Made by a program: the position numbers and the translations under genes. Below are positions 18,567-27,634 of a DNA stretch of 64,000 nt, one piece after another. The notes beneath the pieces were generated by a model that saw only the letters and a program-made list of their open reading frames with translations, made no database searches and was not told the origin of the DNA. The DNA lies in NCBI RefSeq assembly GCF_001650735.1, contig NZ_LXVY01000043.1, positions 1 to 64,000 on the forward strand, read 5' to 3'. How positions within the stretch are numbered: position 1 is the stretch's first letter; each line of letters begins with the position of its first letter. This DNA comes from Sphingomonas sp. TDK1. GTDB lineage: Bacteria; Pseudomonadota; Alphaproteobacteria; Sphingomonadales; Sphingomonadaceae.

Positions 18567-19547
18567 TCAGATCTCGAAATTGACCATCTTGGCCATGATG
18601 AACGCGCCCAGCGACATCCACACCAGCCCACCGCCGCCGGCGACGATCAGCCGCGGATCGGTGAAGAAGTGCATCATGTAGTTGTTGTTGATGAACCACA
18701 CGAGCCCGAAAACGATGAACGGCAGCGAGCCGACGATCAGCGCCGAGGCCTTGCTCTCCGACGACATGGCGCGGATCTTCAGTTTCATCTGCGCGCGCTT
18801 GCGCAGCACGTCGGACAGGTTGCTCAGCGTCTCGGCGAGATTGCCGCCAGTTTCGCGCTGGATCGCGATGGTGATGGTGAAGAACTGGAATTCGGGCGTA
18901 CCGAGCCGATCGGCGGTCTCCTGAAGCGCGGCGTCCAGCGTCCTACCGATCTTCATCTTGTCGCTGATCATGCGGAATTCCTCGCCGACCGGACCATCGA
19001 CTTCCTGCCCCACCACGCCCATCGTCTCGGTGATCGGCAGGCCCGAGCGCAGGCCGCGCACAAGCAGGTCGATCGCATCGGGAAAGGCGGCGGTGAAGGT
19101 GCCGACACGGCGCTTGATGCAGAAGCCGACGACGAAATGCGGCAGCCACAGACCGACGAACGCGCCGAACATCAGCGCCAGCAGCAAAGGTGCGCCCTTG
19201 AACAGCAGGAGGACGATCATCGCCAGCGACAGGCCCAGCGTGGCGAGGCCGTACTGGCCCACGGTCCAGCTCTTCCCGGTCATCGCCAGGCGCTTTTCCA
19301 GCTGCTCCTGATTGGGCAGCAGCCGGGCGAAGGTGAGATCGAAGCCGCTGGCCTGGGCGGTGGAGATGCGGCGCAGCTGCGCTTCCATCGCGTTGGCCCC
19401 GGTAGCACTCACCATGTGGCGGTCGCGCAGCGAGGTCAGCCGCCGCGCGCCCGCGCGCTGGGCAGAGGGGCCGGACAGCGCCAGCACCAGCAGCACCAGC
19501 ACTGCGACGACACCCAGGCCCAGCATGAGGAGCGGCAGCAGCGGCAT
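18567..19547 (-). CDS. tadB: Tad pilus inner-membrane platform protein TadB
   Basis: 326 residues. One N-terminal helix, a cytoplasmic region, two central helices (around 95-140), then the T2SSF core FPDAIDLLVRGLRSGLPITE and FQFFTITIAIQRETGGNLAE, and two C-terminal helices. It forms the Tad platform with TadC. It begins 2 bp after the cpaE stop. In typical tad loci the secretion ATPase cpaF/tadA lies at exactly this cpaE-tadB junction; here there is no room for it. Confidence 0.93.
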   Translation of the reverse strand: MPLLPLLMLGLGVVAVLVLLVLALSGPSAQRAGARRLTSLRDRHMVSATGANAMEAQLRRISTAQASGFDLTFARLLPNQEQLEKRLAMTGKSWTVGQYGLATLGLSLAMIVLLLFKGAPLLLALMFGAFVGLWLPHFVVGFCIKRRVGTFTAAFPDAIDLLVRGLRSGLPITETMGVVGQEVDGPVGEEFRMISDKMKIGRTLDAALQETADRLGTPEFQFFTITIAIQRETGGNLAETLSNLSDVLRKRAQMKLKIRAMSSESKASALIVGSLPFIVFGLVWFINNNYMMHFFTDPRLIVAGGGGLVWMSLGAFIMAKMVNFEI

Positions 19548-19549
19548 GG

Positions 19550-20824
19550 CTATTTCTTCTTGCTCGCCATCAGCGCCTTCAGGTCGCCGAGCTTACTGAG
19601 CAGCGAGCCGCCCTTGGCCACGGCCTTCTGCGCGCCTTCCTCTCCGGCATCGGTGATGTCGAGGATGCGGACGGCGAGGTCGGTCAGCGGCGCGAAGCCG
19701 CGATGCGTCCGGCCCACTTCGGCCATCGGCTTGCCGAGCTTGGCGGCCTGGCTGGCGATCTTGGGCTCGAAGGGCACCACGAAGTCGATGGGGCGCTCGA
19801 TCGAGCCTTCGAAATCCTTGCGGCTGATTTCGACGAGAGCGGGCTGCGGCACCTTGTTGGCGACGATGAAGAGCTGGGTCTGCGGCGCGTTCGACTTGAA
19901 CCAGCTGAGGATGCGGATCGTGTCGCGGGCGGCGGAGAGGGTGAGCTCGGTCACCAGCACGGCCACCTGGACGTCGGCGATCAGGTGCGGGTGCTGCACC
20001 AGCATCTGGCGCGGCAGATCGGTGACGGTACACTCGAACGCGCCGCGCATCTCTTCCTGCAGCTGGTAGAAGGCGGCCCCGTCGCCGGTCATTGGCGTGT
20101 TGATCGGCGCTTCGGCGGAGAGCACGGCAAGCCGTTCGGATGCCCGGACCATCGCGCGTTCGATGAACAGCCCGTCGATGCGGCTGGGGTTCTCGATCGC
20201 GTCCGTCAGGCCGCGGCCGGGCTCCAGGTCCAGCGCCAGCGCGCCCGTGCCGAAATGCACGTCGAGGTCGAGCAGCGCGGTGGTGCGCGCCTGGCGCTCG
20301 CTCATCAGCCAGGAAAGCGATGTCGCGATGCTGGTGGCGCCCGAACCGCCGCGCGTGCCGATCACCGCCAAGGCGCAGTGGGGGCGGCCGGTGGCGACGT
20401 CGCTATGCTTGGGCGCGGCCAGTGCAGTCTGCGCCTGCAGGAACGCGTCGCGCAGCATGTCCGGATGGATCGGCTTGAGCAAATAATCCTGGATGCCGCT
20501 GGCGACGAGATCGCGGTATAGCCGCACGTCGTTCACCGCGCCGGCGGTCAGCACGATCGTGCCGGGCTCGCAGACTTCGGCGAGCGCGTTGATGTCGTGC
20601 AGCGGGTCGCCCGATTCGGACAGGTCGACGAACAGGACCGTCGGGCTGGCCGAGACGGCAAGCGTCTGCACCGCGTTGCGCAGGCCGCCCTTGTGTACCT
20701 TTTCCGGCGACCAGCCGAGTTCGATGGCGATGGGGCGCATCAGCTCGGCGGTGGCCTCGTCGCATACAAAGGCGGTGAAAGGCTCGCGACTAGCGGCGCG
20801 CGCGGGGTTGAAGGGCGCGTTCAC
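19550..20824 (-). CDS. cpaE: Pilus assembly ATPase CpaE
   Basis: MinD/ParA-like protein of 424 residues that helps localise the Tad machine. The N-terminal part (about 15-140) is receiver-like without a convincing phospho-Asp triad (VLFVDLSESGDPLHDI then DYLLKPIHPDML). The C-terminal ATPase has the deviant Walker A IGTRGGSGATSIAT, LLDLDVHFGTGALALDLEPG, and later VLVTELTLSAARD. The start is a GTG at 20824 whose codon overlaps the cpaD stop by 4 nt (GTGA), a sign of translational coupling. Confidence 0.92.
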   Translation of the reverse strand: MNAPFNPARAASREPFTAFVCDEATAELMRPIAIELGWSPEKVHKGGLRNAVQTLAVSASPTVLFVDLSESGDPLHDINALAEVCEPGTIVLTAGAVNDVRLYRDLVASGIQDYLLKPIHPDMLRDAFLQAQTALAAPKHSDVATGRPHCALAVIGTRGGSGATSIATSLSWLMSERQARTTALLDLDVHFGTGALALDLEPGRGLTDAIENPSRIDGLFIERAMVRASERLAVLSAEAPINTPMTGDGAAFYQLQEEMRGAFECTVTDLPRQMLVQHPHLIADVQVAVLVTELTLSAARDTIRILSWFKSNAPQTQLFIVANKVPQPALVEISRKDFEGSIERPIDFVVPFEPKIASQAAKLGKPMAEVGRTHRGFAPLTDLAVRILDITDAGEEGAQKAVAKGGSLLSKLGDLKALMASKKK

Positions 20825-21483
20825 TTCGGGGCGCTCCCGCTGGTCGTCTCGGACTTTACCGTCGTGCCGCCGCCGCCCGAGGGCATGGCGGCGCGATAGG
20901 CGCCGATCGCCTTGGTCATGGTCTGCGGGTCGGCGGTGGGGGCGCCGGGCGCGCCGCGGACCAGATCGGCCGGATCGGCGACCATCGCGGCGAGGTTCGA
21001 CGCAGTGGCGCAGCCGAAGTTGGAGCTGGTGCTGGCGTCCGCCGTCATCCCGCTGGGATGGGAGTAGTCGGGGCAGCCGGGGACCGCGGCGCTGGCGCGG
21101 GTCAGCACGACGCGGACCATGCCGGAGTCGCTGGGCCTGCCGGTGGCGGGGGCGCGATCGGCGAGCATCAGGCCGTAGCGGCCGGCCGCAGCGGCCACTT
21201 CCGCGCGCGCCGTGGCGCCGTCGCCCCCGTCGTCTATCGCGAGTCGGTCGCCATAATGCAGGTTCATCGCGCCCATCCATTCGGCGAGGCGCTTGTCCTC
21301 GCCCGGCGCGAGGTGACCGCCCTCGGCCTGGAGGTCGAGCGTGAGGTCCTGGCGACTGACGACCGGCTGGTGCACCGAATCGAGGCCGCCATTATAGCCG
21401 GCGCATCCTGCGAGCAGCAGCGCGGGGGCAAGAAGGGCGAGAGCGGGGCGCGGGAACAAGGCGGTTCTCCTGGGCAAGCGCAT
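20821..21483 (-). CDS. cpaD: Pilus assembly lipoprotein CpaD
   Basis: 220 residues with a lipoprotein signal (lipobox LAGC followed by AGYNGG). Later segments PDYSHPSGMTADASTSSNFG and CATASNLAAMVADPADLVRG are the CpaD signature, where two Cys flank the Ser/Asn stretch. It probably helps place the CpaC secretin in the outer membrane. The ATG at 21483 overlaps the cpaC stop (TGATG). Confidence 0.92.
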   Translation of the reverse strand: MRLPRRTALFPRPALALLAPALLLAGCAGYNGGLDSVHQPVVSRQDLTLDLQAEGGHLAPGEDKRLAEWMGAMNLHYGDRLAIDDGGDGATARAEVAAAAGRYGLMLADRAPATGRPSDSGMVRVVLTRASAAVPGCPDYSHPSGMTADASTSSNFGCATASNLAAMVADPADLVRGAPGAPTADPQTMTKAIGAYRAAMPSGGGGTTVKSETTSGSAPK

Positions 21484-23066
21484 CACAGGCCGAAGCCCGG
21501 GGCGGCCGCGGTCTTCCTGGACCTGGCGGGCCGGCCGGACGGCGGCGCGATCGGGGTGGGCGTCAGCGCATCGGTCGCCGGCGCGGCGCTGGGCGGCGCC
21601 ATGGTCGGCATCGGCCGCTCGCCGCCGCTCTTCCCTTCGGCCAGCGAGCCCATGAAGATTCGGTCGAAATCATTGGGCGCCTTGTAGCCGTCGGTCGGCA
21701 GGCGGATCTGGTTCGCGTTGACCGGGCGGACGAGATAGGGGGTGATCACGATCACCAACTCGCTCTCGTTGCGCTGGAAGGCGTTGGAGCGAAACAGCGC
21801 GCCGAGGATCGGCATGTCGCCCAGGCCCGGCGTCTTGGTGATCGAGTTGTTGTGGCTGTTCTGCAGCAGCCCGCCGATCACCATGCTCTCGCCCGACCCC
21901 ATCTCCACCGTCGTTTCGCTGCGACGGGTGGTGAGCGCGGGGATCGTGGTGTTGGCAAGCGTCACCGCGCCCGAGGAGGAGAGCTGCGACACTTCCGGCC
22001 GGACATGGAGCGAGATGCGGCCGTCCGCCAGCACCGTGGGGGTGAAGGCGAGGCTGACGCCATACTGCTTGTATTCGACCGTGGTGGTGCCGAGCGCCTG
22101 CGCGATCGGGATCGGGATTTCGCCGCCCGCAAGGAAGTTCGCCGTCTCGCCCGACAGGGCGGTGAGGCTGGGCGAGGCGAGGGTGGAGACCTGGCCGATC
22201 GTCTCGCCGAAATCGAGGCTGGCAAGCAGATCGGTACCCAGGAAGCGACCGGCTGCGCCGAGCATCGTGTTGCCGGTGCTGGGCGCGGGAAAGCTGAAGA
22301 TCGAGCTGCCCGGCGCGGCGCCCGTCGCGGGATCGGGCGTCGCGCCGTTGTAGGTGGTGATCGTCCCCGGCTTGCCCTGGCTGATGCCGAACAGGAAGCT
22401 GCCGCGATCGCGGTTGGTGAGGTTGACGTTCAGGTTCTTGACGAAGCTGCGGCTCACCTCGGCGAAGCGCACCTGGAGCTGCACTTGGAGCGGCGTCGCG
22501 GTGCGCAGCCGGTTGACCACGCCGATCTTGAGCAAGGCGTTGGGATCGTTGGCGTTCACGCCCGGGTTGAGCAGCCCTGTGACGAGCCGCTGGGCCTGTT
22601 CGCTATCCTGCGGGGAGCGGACGGTGCCGTTCAGCACCGCGATCTGGCCGACGGTGGTGACGGTGATGTCCGAATCGGGCATCGCGGCCTTCATCATCGC
22701 ATCGATGCTGTTGATGTTCTGGCTGACGCGGATGTTCGCCGAATAGACGATGGCGCCGCTGGCACTGGTGGCGAACACCGTCGCCTCGCCGAACGCCTTG
22801 CCATAGAGATGGATCTGCCTGGCGCTGGCGACATAGACATCGGCGACGCCGGGGTTCGACGTCCAGACATTGGCCGCGGCGGCGGGCAGGGTGACCAGCT
22901 CGCCTTGCCCGATCGAGAGCAGGACCTCGCGCGAGGGCCGCTGGCTGCCCGGGGGCAGCTGCGCCATGCGAGCGACGGGCTTGGCGGCACGGGTCTGGGC
23001 GAGGCCCGGCTCGGGGGCGGCCAGAACGGCAAGGATCGCCACGCGGAGGGGAAGGGTGCGCTGCAT
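21483..23066 (-). CDS. cpaC: Tad pilus secretin CpaC
   Basis: Outer-membrane channel of 527 residues. Signal peptide at the N terminus (ILAVLAAPEPGLAQ), then a pilus secretin N-terminal domain (VLLSIGQGELVTLPAAAANV), a BON-like part (VTTVGQIAVLNGTVRSPQDS), and the secretin core with FLAGGEIPIPIAQ, SLAFTPTVLADGRI and GESMVIGGLLQN, ending in VIVITPYLVRPV. About 60 residues rich in Pro/Ala follow the core. I chose the ATG at 23066 because it gives the signal peptide directly and starts 1 bp after the cpaB stop. Confidence 0.95.
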   Translation of the reverse strand: MQRTLPLRVAILAVLAAPEPGLAQTRAAKPVARMAQLPPGSQRPSREVLLSIGQGELVTLPAAAANVWTSNPGVADVYVASARQIHLYGKAFGEATVFATSASGAIVYSANIRVSQNINSIDAMMKAAMPDSDITVTTVGQIAVLNGTVRSPQDSEQAQRLVTGLLNPGVNANDPNALLKIGVVNRLRTATPLQVQLQVRFAEVSRSFVKNLNVNLTNRDRGSFLFGISQGKPGTITTYNGATPDPATGAAPGSSIFSFPAPSTGNTMLGAAGRFLGTDLLASLDFGETIGQVSTLASPSLTALSGETANFLAGGEIPIPIAQALGTTTVEYKQYGVSLAFTPTVLADGRISLHVRPEVSQLSSSGAVTLANTTIPALTTRRSETTVEMGSGESMVIGGLLQNSHNNSITKTPGLGDMPILGALFRSNAFQRNESELVIVITPYLVRPVNANQIRLPTDGYKAPNDFDRIFMGSLAEGKSGGERPMPTMAPPSAAPATDALTPTPIAPPSGRPARSRKTAAAPGFGL

Positions 23067-23067
23067 C

Positions 23068-24114
23068 TCAGTTCTTTCCGCCGACGGGGACGATCGTCGC
23101 GTCGCTGCCGCGCACGACCCGCACGACCGGGCCGGTTGCCTGCACGGCGCCCGGATAGCTGGTGGGAGGGGCTGGCGTTCCGCCCGGGGCCATGCCGATG
23201 GGGGCACCCTCGGTCTTGGCCGGCACGGTGCGGCGCTGGAAGCGGGACACGTCCGCGCCGGTGACGAAGCTGTCACCATCGTCCTGCGGCCGGCTGGCGA
23301 CATGCGCGAGAAACGCCTTCTCCTTCGCGGGGTCGCCGGGCACGTTCACCGCGCCGCTGGCGATGGCCTCGTCCAGGTCGCTCTGCGTGTCGGCGATCGA
23401 GCGGAGCGACAGCGACAAGCTGCCGACGGTCTGCGCGACCGCGATCTTTTCCGCGATCTTCGGCGTCGCCTCGACGGTGACGGTGGAATAGGCGCTGACG
23501 ACGGTATTGCCCTTGTCGTCGGTCTGCTTGTCGGTGCGCTGGTCGGTGGCGAGCACGCGCAGGTTGCGCAGCACCGTCTCCGACGCGCGCAGCGGCGGCC
23601 CGTCGCCGCCGCCGGTGACCGACTGGGTGAGGATGAGATCGACCCGGTCGCCCGGGAAGACGAAGCCGGCGACGGCGCTCTGGGCGGAGACCGGCACGGT
23701 TACCGCGCGCATCCCCGGGCCGAGGGCGGCGGCGAGGAAGCCGCGGTCGCCCGGCTTGACGAGCGCACCTTGCGACAGCGGCTGGCCGGCGGGGATGGCG
23801 AAGCGGACCACGGTGCCTTGCAGCTTGGCGGGCTCGCTCTGGCCGCGGACAAAATAGGCACCCTGCACCAGATCCTTGGGCCAGGGGCGGAATTCCAGCG
23901 CGGTCGGGTCGAGAATGGTGCCCACCGGCAGCGCGCGCTTGGCAACCAGGACTTCGGTGGTATTGACCGGCGGCACGGCGGCCGCGGCGGCGCCGTTCGG
24001 CGCGGCACCGGCGACGGGCGCGCCCGAGCCGATCACCAGGCTGCGCGCCATGAACGCCGTGATTGCGGCGACCACCAGCGCACCTACCAGCAGCAATAGC
24101 CTACGAGCATCCAT
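23068..24114 (-). CDS. cpaB: Flp pilus assembly protein CpaB
   Basis: 348 residues with an N-terminal membrane helix (LLLLVGALVVAAITAFMA). A SAF domain follows (about 53-125, VLVAKRALPVGTILDPTAL), then the RcpC/CpaB core with VTVPVSAQSAVAGFVFPGDR and VDLILTQSV, and a low-complexity Pro/Ala end. It is periplasmic and binds the secretin. First of the tightly packed cpaB-tadC run. Confidence 0.93.
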   Translation of the reverse strand: MDARRLLLLVGALVVAAITAFMARSLVIGSGAPVAGAAPNGAAAAAVPPVNTTEVLVAKRALPVGTILDPTALEFRPWPKDLVQGAYFVRGQSEPAKLQGTVVRFAIPAGQPLSQGALVKPGDRGFLAAALGPGMRAVTVPVSAQSAVAGFVFPGDRVDLILTQSVTGGGDGPPLRASETVLRNLRVLATDQRTDKQTDDKGNTVVSAYSTVTVEATPKIAEKIAVAQTVGSLSLSLRSIADTQSDLDEAIASGAVNVPGDPAKEKAFLAHVASRPQDDGDSFVTGADVSRFQRRTVPAKTEGAPIGMAPGGTPAPPTSYPGAVQATGPVVRVVRGSDATIVPVGGKN

Positions 24115-24170
24115 CGTAAATCACGCCTTTTCGCGTTCTTAGGCCGACCCGGTTGTGGCCGCGTTAAGCA

Positions 24171-24647
24171 TCACCCAATCCGGTTAAGAATCGGTTCGCT
24201 AAGGATAATCAGCGCTGCCAGGGTGATGGCCACGCCATAGGGGACTTCGATCGGTGCCTGCGCCTTGCGGCGACGCAGCTTTTTGCCGAGCAACATCAGC
24301 AGCGTGAGCGCACCGCCCAGCAGCGACATGAGGATCAGCATGCGCAGGAGCGGGGCCAGTGGCAGCCACAGGGCAAGCGCGCCGATCAACTTGACGTCGC
24401 CGCCACCCATCATGCTGAGCGCGAACGCGCCGACGAACAGCGCAAAGACCAGCGCGGCACATCCGATCTGGAGGGTGATGTCCGGCCAAAACGCCATGCC
24501 GCTTGCCCACCACCAGAGCGGCGCGCCCAGCGCGATGGCTGCGTTCTTGAGGTTGCCGATGGTGCGGAAGCGCACGTCCTCGACCCCGGCCGAAACCAGG
24601 AGCAGCGCCAGCGCGCCGAGCAGAATCAGCTGTAAAGACGCCCCCAT
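24171..24647 (-). CDS. cpaA: Prepilin peptidase CpaA
   Basis: Type IV prepilin-like aspartyl peptidase of 158 residues with about five membrane helices. The two catalytic Asp motifs are visible: VEDVRFRTI (Asp24) and the GGGDVK box (Asp83). It lacks the N-methylation domain, as usual for CpaA/TadV. It is upstream of cpaB by 56 bp, and divergent from the alpha/beta hydrolase gene with only 48 bp between the starts. No pilin gene lies before it, although pilin usually precedes cpaA. Confidence 0.93.
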   Translation of the reverse strand: MGASLQLILLGALALLLVSAGVEDVRFRTIGNLKNAAIALGAPLWWWASGMAFWPDITLQIGCAALVFALFVGAFALSMMGGGDVKLIGALALWLPLAPLLRMLILMSLLGGALTLLMLLGKKLRRRKAQAPIEVPYGVAITLAALIILSEPILNRIG

Positions 24648-24695
24648 ACGTCAATTTGGTAGACGGACGGGCTTACGAAACCGTAACCACGCGCA

Positions 24696-25634
24696 ATGGC
24701 AGTTTCCCTGAAGGCGCGGCGGGAAATCCCGGCCGGCGCGCGCGTGGATCATTGGAGCGCGCCGGACGGCTGGAGGCTCCGCCGCCTGCACTGGCCCGGT
24801 GAAGGCGCGCCGCGCGGCAGCATCCTGTTCCAGACCGGCCGCGGCGACGTGTTCGAGAAGTATCTGGAAAGCTTCGCCCATTGGCATGCACAAGGGTGGT
24901 CGATCACGGCGTTCGACTGGCGCGGCCAGGGCGGATCCGGACGGCTGACCCCCAAGGCCAATTGCGGGCATATCGACGATTTCGCGACTTATATCACCGA
25001 TCTGCGCGCCTTCGCCGCGGCGTGGGTGGCGGAGACGCCCGGGCCCCATGTCGTGATGGGGCATTCGATGGGCGGCCATCTGGTGCTACGCGGCCTCGCC
25101 GAGAAGGCGATCGCGCCCGACGCGGCGGTGCTGATTGCGCCGATGCTGGCGGTACGCAGCGCGCTGGGCAGGCTGGCGGCTCCGATGGCGCGCCTGCTGG
25201 CCCGGCTGGGCGACCCGCGCCGGCCGGCATGGAAGGGCAACGAAAAGCCCTACACCACCGAAACCCGCGCCAACCTGCTCACCCATGACCCCGATCGCTA
25301 TGCCGACGAGCTATGGTGGCAGGCGCAGGACCGCACGCTCCTGACCGGCGCGCCGAGCTGGCAGTGGCTGGTGGAGGCGTTCCGCTCGATGGCGGCGCTG
25401 GAGGCGGGGCCGCTCGAAACGCTGGAGGTGCCGCTGCTGCTGGTGGTGGCGGAGGCGGACGGGCTGGTCGATGCGCGCGCCGCCCTGCGGATCGCGCCGC
25501 GCCTGCCCGATGCTGAGCTGCTGCGGTTCGGGCCGGAAAGCGCACACGAGATCCTGCGCGAGGTGGATCCGGTGCGGGATCGCGCGATAGCCGCGATCGA
25601 CCTCTTCCTGGACGCAAGGGCGCCGCGCCGGTGA
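24696..25634 (+). CDS. Alpha/beta hydrolase, lysophospholipase-like
   Basis: Cytoplasmic serine hydrolase of 312 residues of the PldB/Hydrolase_4 type. Visible: SILFQTGRGDVFEKY (oxyanion-loop region), FDWRGQGGSG, nucleophile elbow VVMGHSMGGHLVL with the Ser, the acid region PLLLVVAEADGLVDA, and His near ESAHEILRE. The probable activity is on monoacylglycerols or lysophospholipids. There is no strong ribosome-binding site before the ATG. The stop overlaps the next start (GTGA), linking it to the oxidoreductase gene. Confidence 0.88.
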   Translation: MAVSLKARREIPAGARVDHWSAPDGWRLRRLHWPGEGAPRGSILFQTGRGDVFEKYLESFAHWHAQGWSITAFDWRGQGGSGRLTPKANCGHIDDFATYITDLRAFAAAWVAETPGPHVVMGHSMGGHLVLRGLAEKAIAPDAAVLIAPMLAVRSALGRLAAPMARLLARLGDPRRPAWKGNEKPYTTETRANLLTHDPDRYADELWWQAQDRTLLTGAPSWQWLVEAFRSMAALEAGPLETLEVPLLLVVAEADGLVDARAALRIAPRLPDAELLRFGPESAHEILREVDPVRDRAIAAIDLFLDARAPRR

Positions 25635-26704
25635 CGCGGTACGACATTGCCATCGTCGGCGCCGGCATCGCCGGGGCGAGCCTCGCCGCCGAACTGGCCC
25701 CGCACGCCCGCGTGCTGTTGCTGGAGGCCGAGGATCGGCCGGGCTATCATGCCACCGGGCGATCGGCGGCCTTCTGGTCCGAAACCTATGGTGGACCTGA
25801 TATCCAGCCGCTCACCACCGCGTCCGGACCGATGCTGCGCGACAACGGGTTTCTGGATCCGCTGGGCGAGCTGCACCTGGCACGGGCTGGCGACGCCGCG
25901 CGGGCGGAGGCGTTCCTCGCGGCGTTCGAAGGCAGCGGGGTGGTGCTGGATCGCGTCGATCCGCAGGCAATGGTGCCGGGCCTTCGCGCAGAATGGGCGT
26001 ACGGCGTGCACGAGCCCGGCTGCGCCTATATCGACGTCGCCGCACTGCATCAGCATTTTCTTGCCCGCGCCAGGGCGGCCGGTGCCGAACTCCATTGCTC
26101 GGCGGCGCTGGGAGGCGCGGCGCGCGCGGGCGGCACCTGGCAGCTCCAGACTCGCTCGGGGCGGTTCGCCGCCGAGGTGCTGGTGAACGCGGCTGGCGCC
26201 TGGGCGGATCAAGTGGCGGAACTGGCGGGCGCGGCGCCGATCGGCATCCGCGCCTATCGTCGCACCATGGTGCAACTCCGCACCGATCCGTCGCCGCCGC
26301 CGGGCTGCCCATTGGTCAGCGATCTGGCGGGGAGCTTCTATTTCAAGCCCGAGGCGGGCGGTCGGCTGTGGCTCACGCCGCATGACGAAGTGGACAGCCC
26401 CGCATGCGACGCCGCGCCGGAGGAAATCGACGTCGCCACCGCCATCCATCGCTTCGAGCAGGTGGTGGACTGGCGCGTCGCGGCGCTGGAACATCGCTGG
26501 GCGGGGCTACGCAGCTTCGCGCCCGATCGCCGTCCGGTCTATGGCTTCGATCCGGCGACGCCCGGCTTCTTCTGGTGCGCGGGGCAGGGCGGGTTCGGTA
26601 TTCAGACGGCACCCGCGGCAGCGCGATTGGCCTGCCAGCTGCTTCGCCAAGAAACGACCTCGCTGGACTCCGATCGATACTTGCCCGACCGCTTTCGGGA
26701 CTGA
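25631..26704 (+). CDS. FAD-dependent D-amino-acid dehydrogenase-like oxidoreductase
   Basis: DAO-family flavoprotein of 357 residues, most like DauA-type D-arginine dehydrogenases. Visible: Rossmann FAD motif DIAIVGAGIAGASLAAEL, YHATGRSAAFWSETYGG (flavin contact), VNAAGAWADQVAELAG, and a C-terminal FAD-binding end WCAGQGGFGIQTAPAAARLA. The start is a GTG overlapping the upstream stop. A GntR regulator follows 54 bp downstream and may control it. The substrate is not proven: a secondary amine or another D-amino acid is possible. Confidence 0.86.
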   Translation: MTRYDIAIVGAGIAGASLAAELAPHARVLLLEAEDRPGYHATGRSAAFWSETYGGPDIQPLTTASGPMLRDNGFLDPLGELHLARAGDAARAEAFLAAFEGSGVVLDRVDPQAMVPGLRAEWAYGVHEPGCAYIDVAALHQHFLARARAAGAELHCSAALGGAARAGGTWQLQTRSGRFAAEVLVNAAGAWADQVAELAGAAPIGIRAYRRTMVQLRTDPSPPPGCPLVSDLAGSFYFKPEAGGRLWLTPHDEVDSPACDAAPEEIDVATAIHRFEQVVDWRVAALEHRWAGLRSFAPDRRPVYGFDPATPGFFWCAGQGGFGIQTAPAAARLACQLLRQETTSLDSDRYLPDRFRD

Positions 26705-26733
26705 TTGGTAAGGCCAAAGGCTTTGCGAAAGCC
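26705..26733. promoter_or_regulatory. Candidate autoregulatory operator of the GntR gene
   Basis: Two small dyads lie side by side before the GntR gene: TTGG-5-CCAA (26705-26717) and GGCTTT-3-AAAGCC (26719-26733). GntR/FadR proteins bind short dyads of this kind near their own genes; the link is inference. Confidence 0.35.
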
Positions 26734-26758
26734 CGCCGCTCGCCTATGAGAGGGGGTG

Positions 26759-27529
26759 ATGAAACTCAACCGAAGCAAACTCTATCAGCGCGTGGCCGCA
26801 TCGATCGCCGACGGGATCGAAGGCGGTCGCTGGGCCCCCGGCACTCGCCTGCCGGGCGAGCGCGACCTGGCCGAAGAGTATAAGGTCAGCCGGCCGACGA
26901 TCCGCGAGGCGATGATCGCGCTGGAGATGAAGGGCTGGATCGAAGCGCGGCACGGCTCGGGCCTGTACGTCACGCATCGCGACAGCTCGGGCGGGCTGCG
27001 CGAGGATGCGCTGAACCTCGATATCGGCGCTTTCGACCTGACCGAGGCGCGTATCCTGTTCGAAGGCGAGGCGGCGGCGCTGGCGGCGGTATCGATCACC
27101 GCGGACCAGCTGGCGGAACTCGATCATATCGCGCAGGAGATGGCCGATCCCGCGACCGGCAACGCGACGCTGTTCGATGCCGATCACCGTTTCCACATCG
27201 CGGTGGCCAATGCCACCGGCAATGCGGCGATCCGCAGCGTGGTGGAATATCTTTGGGAGCTGCGCACCCGCTCGCCGCTGTGCGCCAACATGTTCGATCG
27301 GGCGCGGCGCAACGGCGTGAATCCGCGCTATGACGAGCATCGCCCGATCCTCGACGCGCTGCATGCCCGCGATCCGCACGGTGCGCGCGCGGCGATGCGA
27401 CGTCACCTGCGCGGCGTGGTGGACGACCTGCTCGAGGCAACCGAGCTGGAGCTGATCGAACGCGCCCGTCACGAGCTCGATGCGCGCCGGGACACGCTGG
27501 CGAAGCGGTTGGAAATCGGCCCGGCCTGA
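26759..27529 (+). CDS. GntR-family transcriptional regulator, FadR subfamily
   Basis: 256 residues. N-terminal winged helix (about 1-70: LYQRVAASIADGIEGGRWAP, LPGERDLAEEYKVSRPTIRE, HGSGLYVTH). C-terminal all-helical FCD domain (about 95-235) with the metal-binding His pattern DADHRFHIAVANATGN and DEHRPILDALHARDP. It is probably a ligand- or metal-responsive repressor. Homologues govern sugar acid or amino acid catabolism. The closest candidate target is the upstream oxidoreductase operon or its own promoter. Confidence 0.92.
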   Translation: MKLNRSKLYQRVAASIADGIEGGRWAPGTRLPGERDLAEEYKVSRPTIREAMIALEMKGWIEARHGSGLYVTHRDSSGGLREDALNLDIGAFDLTEARILFEGEAAALAAVSITADQLAELDHIAQEMADPATGNATLFDADHRFHIAVANATGNAAIRSVVEYLWELRTRSPLCANMFDRARRNGVNPRYDEHRPILDALHARDPHGARAAMRRHLRGVVDDLLEATELELIERARHELDARRDTLAKRLEIGPA

Positions 27530-27634
27530 CCATTTCCGCTACGGCAAGCGCGGCGCGCGCGCCCTGTTACCGTCTGTAGGAATATACTTGCCCGGCGGGT
27601 CGCTTGTCCGGGCCCGTTGGTCTATGATGCAAGG

